From contig OX421963.1 in NCBI GenBank assembly GCA_949128115.1, positions 41,709,979 through 41,773,978 of the forward strand: a DNA stretch of 64,000 nucleotides, given 5' to 3'. The notes under the pieces were generated by a model, which was not told the origin of the DNA, did no database searches, and was given only the letters and a program-made list of their open reading frames with translations. The position numbers and the translations under genes were made by a program. Origin of the DNA: Anaspis maculata (lineage: Eukaryota > Arthropoda > Insecta > Coleoptera > Scraptiidae). Shown in pieces: positions 56,698-64,000 of this stretch (within the stretch, counting starts at the first letter, position 1; each line of letters opens with the position of its first letter).

Positions 56698-58898
56698 AGT
56701 GGGGTCGGTACAGTATTATACGCTGCATTTTTGAGTAATGCAATGTCTTTTGGCACTCATGTTCTTAGCACCTGTTTGAACCATTTTGTCCATCACCGCA
56801 AGCGAAATTTTAGTTCAGATCCTGTATACAGGGTGAAGAAGATGGACAATTTAAAAAAATTGCACCTTTTGAACGGACAAAGGTAGAGTATTGCAGGGCA
56901 TGTCATATGATGCGCAATTTGATGGTTGTTGAGGTACACCAAACTATTTTGAAACATCAATTACCGTTTTCGAGATACTCTAAAAAAAACTGAGATCTGT
57001 CAAAAAAACATCATCTTCATTATATCGCTTATTTTTGAAGATATCGGAATGGAATCTTATATTTGATCTATAAAAGACGTCATAAATGAATAACAGCTGC
57101 GGTTATTTTCTAGGCCTACTATTCTCCTAAATAAGACAGTCAACTTTTTTGGAGGGGAGCCGCCATCTTGCTGTGTGAATATCAAGCTGATGACCGAAAA
57201 AATGACTGATAGTGATCAGGCTAGTATCATGCCATTATTCTATCATGTGAAAGATCACATTGGATGGACCATCATACCATTTTTGCTGGAAGAAACATGA
57301 CGCACTGATTTTATCGGGTTCCTCAGAACTAGAGGACCTACTTCCAGCCATCGAACCATTGCAAGTAATTGAACACCGCAATTATGACCCCCTAGTCATT
57401 TCTTAGGCTGCTCACCAAGATTCATAGCCATAAGTGCAGCGGTTCGGTTTTAGCAGCTGTTTGAATTAAGACGCGTTGCCTTTTCGTGAAAAAAACAGAA
57501 AATTACGAGGTCTCTGGGTCCATTCTTGAGTCATTGGAAATAGATCCTCCACGGAATGTTGATAAATTTATTCTAAATTATTAGAAAAAAGTGCATTCTA
57601 TAGCATAGGTTTGAAGAAACGGCTGAAAATTGTTCGAAACGGTTTTTTTTTGTCATGTTAAGCGTTAAATTATGGATCTTTTTGGCGATTTTCATGCCTC
57701 CAGTCTATTTAGATGATGGGATGAAATTCTTCAATTTCTTATCACCCTGTGATGTCATCTGAATAGATCGCCATCATGCCATCATTTCTCAAAGCTGAAG
57801 GAGGAATCTGAATAGAATATATTCCAAAATACATTGGGCCATCAAAAATTATGAGGCTCTCTCCATTATTAGTGTTGCCCCACCGGATAATTTGTTCGCT
57901 TCCTACCAACTGCAAAATAGTCTTTCATGTTCGTCCTACATCACATGAGTACATCCTGTGCCAGTTTTTTAAAACCTATACTGAAGAATGTACTTTTTTA
58001 TAATTATTCAAAATAAATTTATCAAAATTCCATTCGGATCTTTTTCCAATGACCTAAGAAATGACCCAGAGACCTCGAGATTTTCTGTTTTTTTTTTTTT
58101 CATGAAAAATCGACACTATTTTATTTGAATAGCTGCTAAAACCGAACCGCTGAACTTATGGCTATGAATCTTGGTAGACAACCTGAAGAGTGATCAATAG
58201 TCATAATCGCGATGTTCAATTACTTGCAATGGCTCGATGGCTAGCAGTGGATCCTCTAGTTCTGAAGAATCCGATAAAATCCGTGCATCATCTTTCTTTC
58301 AGTAAAAATGGTATGATGGTCCATCCAAGGTGATCTCTCACATGATAGAGTAACGGCATGATACCAGCCTAATGACTATCAGTCATTTTTTCGGTCATCA
58401 GCTTGATATTCACACAGCAAGATGGCGGCTCCCCTCCAAAAAAGTTGACTGTCTTATTTAGGAAAATAGTAGGCCTAGAAAATAACTGCAGCTGTTATTC
58501 ATTTATGACGTCTTTTATAAGTCAAATACCAAATTTCATTCCGATATCTTCAAAAATAAGCGATATAATGAAGATAATGTTTTTTTTGACAGATCTCAGT
58601 TTTTTTAGAATATCTCGAAAACGGTAATTGATGTTTCAAAATAGTTTGGTTGACCTCAACAACTATCAAATTGCACATCATATGACATGCCCTGCAATAC
58701 TCTACCTTTGTCCGTTCAGATGCAATTTTTTCAAATTGCTTTTCTTCTCTACCCTGTATACAGGATCTGAACTAAAAGTTTGCTTGCGGCGATGGACAGA
58801 ATTGTTCAGACAGGTTCTAAGGACATGTGTGCCAAAGGGCATCGCATTACTCAAAAATGCAGTTAACAGGACTTTTTCCGAACGTGCCGACTCCACTA
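56698..58898. repeat. Giant imperfect palindrome LIR7
   Basis: Arms of about 0.93 kb (56698-57630 and 57960-58898) with a 330-base spacer. Mirrored pieces: AGTTCAGATCCTGTATACAG (56813) against CTGTATACAGGATCTGAACT (58754); GGAGGGGAGCCGCCATCTTG (57152) against CAAGATGGCGGCTCCCCTCC (58418); AACCGAACCGCTGAACTTATG (58140) against its near complement (57431). TATACAGGGTG lies at mirrored positions (56825 and about 58750) with about 130 bases of mirror outside. Mirrored frames such as FLSNAM(S/P)FGTHVL are seen on both arms and are probably a palindrome by-product. Confidence 0.9.
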
Positions 58899-59617
58899 TT
58901 TACACAACATGATCTTGAAATTCCAACAAACACAACAGAGTTCCCACAAGCTTACTTCATTCAGATAACAAACATTACTAACAAGTGCTGTCCACTTAAT
59001 GTCAACTACAAAATTGTTTCAGTTATCAATATCTCTTTCTTTTTTGGTGTTCCGATCCAACTCGATACAACGAAACACCTTACAACGTCGATTCTTCTCT
59101 ACGGACAGGTACCGTTTGAAGTTGATGTTCCTCTTCGACTGTGGGCGGTTCAAGTACAGGACGGGCTCGTTTCTCAGGAATGTCGTCCACCCCAGCACAG
59201 ACGTGACTACGGACATTTCTGATCTTCGGCATGTTCTTCGAGAGCGCGTTAACTTCAGTTAGCTTTTTCTCTTCTTTTCCACTTCTCGATTACTCTGAGG
59301 ACCCACTCTTCTTTTCCACTTCTCGATTCCTCTGATGACCCACTCTCTGTCTATTTTTCTTCTCCCCTCTTTTCTCCTTGACAACCACTCTCCTTCCTTT
59401 TTTCTTTCAGGTAATTTCCCTTAGCTTACCCTGTTTTCTGTTACTCTTCGTGCTCTTCAGAGCCGGGCGATTTCAAGACTAAAATTCTTCTTTTCATCTA
59501 GCTCACAATTCCAACAATTTCACATGGATATGCCATACATGCAATTTCCGCTAGGTTTCATCCACGCATTTATTTATCTGACGCCATCAGTTGCGTCGGT
59601 AGATCCATCTGCTTTTT
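58899..59617. other. No gene recognised; pyrimidine-rich patch
   Basis: A 131-codon frame runs through 58827-59222 but overlaps palindrome sequence and has no motif. 59250-59420 is rich in CTTCTTTTCCACTTCTCGATT-like repeats (two near-identical 35-base copies at 59272 and 59306). Confidence 0.35.
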
Positions 59618-60604
59618 ATCGCATTTTGCTAAGAAAATGACGCTTATATGGCAGGTTTGTCTGTTTGTCCGTCTGTCCGTCCGTCTGTCTCTCTGTCTGT
59701 CCGTGTAGAAATTAAGAAGTTGTACTCTTCCTCGAGGAATAAAGCTAGAGCCTTAGAACTTTTTTTGATAGACAGCTGATGTCCCCAAGGGTGGCCAATG
59801 GGCATTATTTTTTTATCTATACATAGTTATCATTACTATGTATCAATACTATGTATCAATCAATAGTTATCATTATCATTATCAAAAAACAGATGTTCAC
59901 TGTGCACTTCACAGTTAAACTCCTTCTCGGGGAATCAAGCTAGAGCGTTGGAACTTCTTCCGATGGATAGCTGATGTCCCCAAGGGTGGCCAATGGGCAT
60001 TATTTTATTTTATACATACATAGTTGTAATTATTATTATCACAAAACCAAGATTCCCTGTGCACTTTTGAGAAGTTGAACTCCTCCTCGGGGAATGAATC
60101 TAGAGCCCTGGAATTTTCTCCAATGAATAGCTCAGGTCCTCGTGGGTGGCCAGTGGGCAGGTTGGATTTCATGATTGCGCCGCCATCTTGGCCGCCATAT
60201 TGAAATTTCTTGTTAGTGGAACGATTTTCATGGAACTTGAAACTTACCCTTGTCACGTATGATCATCCTTATTTTCAAGCTAAATTTCATGATCTCGCTG
60301 CCATCTTGGCTGCCACATTGAAATCTGTTATTAGTGGAACGATTGTTATGAAACTTGGAACCTGCTATTGTCTCGTATTCTTATTGAACATTCTTATTTT
60401 TAAGCTGAATTTCATGATTTGGCCGCTTTCTTGCCGCAGTATTGGAATTTCCCATTAGTGGAACCATTGTCATGAAACGTGAAACTTACTCTTGTCTCGT
60501 ATGAACATTTAATTTTCAAGCTGGACTTCATTCCTATCAATGGCAGACCTGGCACTAAGAAAATGCGCTATTGAGATTCACGCACGTGAGGGCATATTCA
60601 CTTG
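59618..60604 (+). mobile_element. HINE copy 3
   Basis: Starts TTTTT then ATCGCATTTTGCTAAG, with ATGACGCTTATATGGCAGG and a TCTG/TCCG microsatellite. Ends with GAAAATGCGCT (60559-60569), the hairpin TCACGCACGTGA (60578-60589) and GGCATATTCACTTG followed by TT. The internal order matches copy 2 (GATAGCTGATGTCCCCAAGG blocks, then 118-bp units at 60175-60530, about three). The 5' repeat has one mismatch (ATCGC for AGCGC). Confidence 0.75.
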
Positions 60605-61510
60605 TTAATGTTATGGGCGTTGAATTAGACACCTTTTCACGTGTGCATCAAACTTTATTGAGTATTTCCGAGTTTTAATCAATTTCCTTAAAAAGCTCCT
60701 AAAACCTAAAGCTATTCAGTATTCAGTTTCTGAGTTGCAGTTGCAAAACGACACAACCTACGGACACGACCGCCCGACAAATCTGTAACATTATTGTATT
60801 TTATTGCCCGAAATGGCAATCCGAATTGAAAATCTTCTTTAACCGATAAATTCCCGTTTAGTTACCCGGACGGAAGGTAAATTTGGCTTGAAACTTCTAT
60901 AAACTGGCTTAGTAGGGTAAATAATATTTACATGTATTATTAGCCGAATATCTCTTACTGTTCTCGAGCTCGCAGTTTGCGGTCCATTTAATCAAGCAAA
61001 AGCAACTGGCAATTTTCTGCCAATCTTGGCAATTTTCTGGCGATATTTTGTCGATCGCCGAATTTCACGCACAAAACGTTCTTGGTCGATCAACTGATCA
61101 ACCACTCGGTGAAACCGAGGGTAGGTATTTTAATAAAAAGGACTGTTAACAAAAAACCAAAGTACATAGACAAAGTTGAGGGCTTATTCCTGTAGTAAAG
61201 TTAGGCAATTCATTATGCCAAGATTAACACAAGAGCAACGATTGCAATTTGTGCAAATTAATTATCAATCTCGGTTTTTAACATGGCAATTTCAGTGCTT
61301 TTTGTGAAATTTTTACATTAATGTCGAATCACCGGCCCTCCAGATACCTACTGTATTTCAACTCCCTTGTTGAGTTGAGTGGATGAGTGAATGAGTAATA
61401 CAACAGGATGTTTTAATTTTGAGCTGTCTAAGGTCTCTTTGATTATTTGAGGCAATGACATCTTCAAATATCGTATAATTATCGAATGGCACCTTTCACA
61501 TCGCCATCGG
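60605..61510. other. No gene recognised; possible small LTR
   Basis: 60609-60789 begins TGTTATGGGCG and ends CTGTAACA, with a reversed CAATAAAGT; it could be a minus-strand solo LTR, but no target duplication supports it. The remainder is featureless AT-rich DNA that may be downstream of the odorant receptor gene. Confidence 0.25.
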
Positions 61511-61918
61511 TTATTTTTGCCGGGATTTGAAAGGATTTAACGGGAACTTATCGGTATAAAGTGTAACAGGGGCATTGTAAAAGGCGTTCACTTTAATTCC
61601 TAGTTGGTAATTGATGGAAAACTTCTCAGTGAACTTGATTTGATAGGCTTTGGTGTTGAACGTAAGAAATATCAAGAGGATTTTTCGGTTTTCTATGTTC
61701 CAGTCGTACCAACTCTCTCCAAGCAGCATGGCTTGGTTATCGATCATCTGAAAATCAACGTGCTAGTGAATTCAAAGCCACACTTGATAAACACTTACAA
61801 TTGCACTTTCTTCTAAAGATTGACCACTTTGAATAAAACTCACAAAAATTCCGCAAGTTATGAAATAGCTCATCATCATTCTTGTGTAGAAAAGTTTGGT
61901 CAATACCAGGGTTGTGGT
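61511..61918 (-). CDS. Odorant receptor (7tm_6 family), last two exons
   Basis: Exon A (61918-61799, exactly 40 codons) follows an acceptor TTTTGTTCTTTCAG and ends at ATT|GTAAGT; it encodes TTTLVLTKLFYTRMMMSYFI, TCGIFVSFIQSGQSLEESAI. A 51-base intron ends GTTGATTTTCAG. Exon B (61747-61511) encodes MIDNQAMLLGESWYDWNIEN, RKILLIFLTFNTKAYQIKF, then FSINYQLGIKVNAFYNAPVT and a stop. The phase is continuous. This is the C-terminal end of an insect odorant receptor: hydrophobic TM6, the G-x2-L/ES motif, the conserved WY before NRK, then the last segment. The protein would act in dendrites of olfactory neurons with the co-receptor Orco as a ligand-gated channel. Earlier exons are not recognised (a weak open stretch with an acceptor lies near 62049-61965). 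It may be partial, or a pseudogene if upstream exons are missing. Confidence 0.7.
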
Positions 61919-62100
61919 CTGAAAGAACAAAACTTATGGTTGCATTATTGTAACTTGTATCAAAAACCTAATTTTCGTCGGGCGATTGATAGATATGTGG
62001 TCTGAAGAGTTGACTTCACTTGATATGTACTTGCCCACCGTATCACCTGCTCAGCTGAACAAGCAAAAACCAAATATTGAAAAATGTAGAAACAAGAATA

Positions 62101-62311
62101 TTCGGGAGTAGGACAACTCGTCGACAGCCAACTCATCGACAGGATAACTTACCGACACCCAACTCATCGATTCGACAAGACAATTCACCGACAAGACAAC
62201 TCGCCGGCAAGACAACTCACCGACAGTACAACTCATCGACAGGACAACTCGACGACAGGACAATTCATCGACCGGACAGCTGGGCGACAATACATTTCAT
62301 CGACAAAAGAA
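62101..62311 (+). repeat. 16-bp minisatellite
   Basis: About twelve diverged units close to TCGACAGGACAACTCA. Examples: CCGACAAGACAACTCG, CCGGCAAGACAACTCA, TCGACAGGACAACTCG. One unit carries a 5-base insertion (TCGATTCGACAAGACAATTCA region, 62158). It would read as threonine/arginine-rich or serine/leucine-rich peptides on either strand, but 16 is not a multiple of 3, so it is not a conserved coding repeat. Confidence 0.85.
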
Positions 62312-63409
62312 CCTCATACAATAACTCTTAAGAACTTACGAAAATAATCAAAATATTGTTGCATGGTTGAAAAAGTTTTCGCACCTCCAACTTCAAGAGA
62401 CCCCTTCCCGTTTGGATTACCCCACATTTTTTTAGAAGCGGAATAGCCCTTAAAACACTGGAAAAGTTTCAGAAGGATTGCTGGGACATTTTTTGACAAA
62501 CGAAAAAATTATCAACTGTTTTATTAGTAGATTACGATACGAGTTGGCTGTTACATAAGTGGTTTTCAGACACGAAGCTAAAATTTGCAGAACGAGGGCG
62601 CAGCCCGAGTTCTATAAGAGACTGAGTGTCGGAAAATATCTTGTGTAACAAGCCACGAGTGTTGTACAACATTTTACGTGTTTGTTTCAGTGCAAATTGT
62701 GAAAATGTTGTAGTTTTTGAGGTTATTTTGACAAGTGTCAAATTAAGTACATAAACTGTAAAATCCATATACAGCTTATATAAAAGTCTTTATATCTTAT
62801 GTATCAACACAACAAACACGTAAAATTTTGAAAGACGTAGAAAATTGAGCACAGGCTGTTTTTTGAAGAAAGTGGTCATCAAAAATATATATATATATAT
62901 ATATTTTTTTTTTCACATAATTGGCAAAACGCTATATTAATCATTTTTGAGGGAGAAATCTTCCAAATAATTCTAGCCCGCTGAGAATACAACCTTAACG
63001 TCCGGACTGTGCAAAAATCACTGAAAACTTCTCCAATCTTAATAATTATTATTTATTCATGATGCAACTAACAAACAAATTAATTTATCGTATCCTCACT
63101 TTATTATGATTGCTCTATGTTGAACCTTCATCAATAATTATTAGGAACATAATATTACAGTAACTCATAATACCTTAGTTACTCATAATACGTTAGATAC
63201 AATAGATGTGTTCTTTTTGCAACTGATCTGAGCCAAGTGAACCATTTTTCAGTTTGCGTCAGGCGGAAATCTACGGAAGTGAACTGAGATTATCTGAGAT
63301 TTCGTGCAATAAAAAACACCTAATTACTACAATCAATACATGCATGATAGAAACGTGAACATTTTTTATTAACATGAACATTTATACTAACATAAATTAT
63401 TATAAACAT
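62312..63409. other. No gene; small hairpin and microsatellite
   Basis: 62672-62830 has inverted ends (CATTTTACGTGTTTGTT and AACAAACACGTAAAATTTT), a likely small MITE. GAGGGCGCAGCCCGAGTTCT at 62594 is GC-rich and may be an unrelated repeat piece. (AT)n followed by a T run lies at 62887-62915. No reading frame is convincing. Confidence 0.45.
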
Positions 63410-63994
63410 CTATTTATGAACATGAACTTCAATCTTTTCACAATTGTTAAAGTTGAATGATACGCCTTTCATGTCCATCGTCATAGTTCTCGTCATAGTC
63501 AGTTCTTCTGCAGCTTTACTGGTATCATACGGACAGGATGGTTCAGCGCCCATAAACTTTGAATGCAAGTCGCTTACGGCCTCCCAAATTCTCACCTGTA
63601 CTTGCTTTCGTTGATTCTCTGTTGCGCTGCTTATTAAAACGTTTCCGATCTGGATCTTCTCGGCAATTGAAACCTTCTTCGTTAGGTTTTCTTCTAAATA
63701 TCCTTTCGCAATCTTGCTTGATTCCCACCCACCTAGTTCTTGGAGGTCTAAGATGTCTCCACCGGCGTTAACAAGTAAAGTTTCTGAAGACCTCCGAATA
63801 CAATGGCCGGTGTACACAGCTGGATTTTCAAGTTTGAGATATGTGTCAATTTTCTGAGGTATTTTTGAAAAAGAATTGAATACCACAAGGCTGAATTGTA
63901 CACTTTCCATTACTGTATGATACAAAAAGCTATTTGTGTTTGACATGACCGTAATGCTATAGGCGCTCTGCACATTTTGAATATCCCGCCTGTT
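63410..63994 (-). pseudogene. Crypton-like tyrosine recombinase, C-terminal domain
   Basis: The minus strand encodes the catalytic half of a tyrosine recombinase. PAVYTGHCIRRSSETLLVNA contains H-x-x-R; DLQELGGWESSKIAKGYLEE supplies the GGW (in place of H/W) and the nucleophile tyrosine of KGYLEE. A charged, helical tail of about 95 residues follows and ends at 63410. Upstream the homologous frame is different: FVSYSNGKCTIQPCGIQF must join SKIPQKIDTYLKL through a frameshift near 63880, with an in-frame TAG just before. Such recombinases move Crypton-type DNA elements through circular intermediates. The arm with the first catalytic arginine lies off the window or is lost. It is inactive as read. 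Confidence 0.75.
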
Positions 63995-64000
63995 TCAGCA

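Noticed and set aside
56551..56886. Protein FLSNAMSFGTHVL... as a conserved gene because it recurs near 58.8 kb
   Set aside because: The recurrence is the mirrored arm of LIR7, so similarity follows from DNA inversion and not from protein selection.
60609..60789. Solo LTR
   Set aside because: TG...CA ends and a reversed AATAAA are present, but there is no target duplication and no second copy in the window.
61604..61816. Plus-strand frame of 70 codons
   Set aside because: It is the antisense shadow of the odorant receptor exons, whose frame has splice sites and family motifs.
62101..62311. CRISPR array
   Set aside because: Units are contiguous with no unique spacers, and the DNA is eukaryotic.

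Overview
This looks like nuclear DNA of an insect or other arthropod. It is AT-rich, has no bacterial-style gene packing or operons, has intron-bearing coding fragments, and is dense in transposon debris of arthropod type: mariner/Tc1 transposases, Helentron-type non-autonomous elements, a tRNA-derived SINE, LINE and LTR pieces, MITEs and a Crypton-like recombinase. The one host gene I can place with reasonable confidence is the 3' end of an insect odorant receptor gene (7tm_6 family) on the minus strand at 61.5-61.9 kb. That family is found in insects, which argues for an insect. I cannot fix the order; a hemipteran would fit.

Layout. 0-11.2 kb: three giant imperfect palindromes (1.56-3.32, 6.60-8.53, 9.62-11.21 kb), a Helentron-like element with microsatellite and tandem repeats (3.36-5.29 kb) and a broken mariner-like transposase (5.64-6.35 kb). 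11.2-18.7 kb: the most repeat-poor part, with a few MITEs and GC-richer stretches that might be host regulatory or 5' exon DNA but cannot be assigned. 18.7-22 kb: a hairpin MITE, a mariner fragment, a tRNA-like SINE head and a decayed, internally deleted LINE with a restriction-like endonuclease. 23.4-31.1 kb: two more palindromes, a TIR element, and a nested stack (mariner > Helentron-like element > SINE with perfect target duplications), plus a solo LTR. 31.1-36.7 kb: sparse, with a hairpin MITE and a 2 kb TIR element. 36.7-44.3 kb: a smaller palindrome, a Tc1 pseudogene, TIR elements, MITEs and a sixth large palindrome. 44.3-52.1 kb: fragments of coding sequence from several elements (21-residue-repeat coiled coil, unknown ORF, LTR retrotransposon 5' end, integrase-like gene, hAT-type BED finger). 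54-60.6 kb: two more Helentron-like copies flanking a seventh giant palindrome. 61.5-64 kb: odorant receptor exons, a 16-bp minisatellite and a tyrosine recombinase at the window edge.

The main pattern: seven kilobase-scale palindromes make up about a fifth of the window. All carry or adjoin a short motif close to TATACAGGGTGT, in several cases mirrored inside both arms. They do not look like ordinary TIR transposons, because they lack a recognisable transposase and their mirror symmetry runs past the motif. They are candidate foldback elements or palindromic duplications, and if transcribed would be natural long-hairpin RNA sources. The second pattern is a Helentron-type (HINE) family with asymmetric terminal inverted repeats, a 3' hairpin and insertion next to TT, present as four end-to-end copies plus a fragment.

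No gene here forms a pathway with its neighbours. Every transposon coding sequence recognised is broken by stops, frameshifts, deletions or insertions. All coordinates come from reading by eye; repeat ends may be off by some bases.
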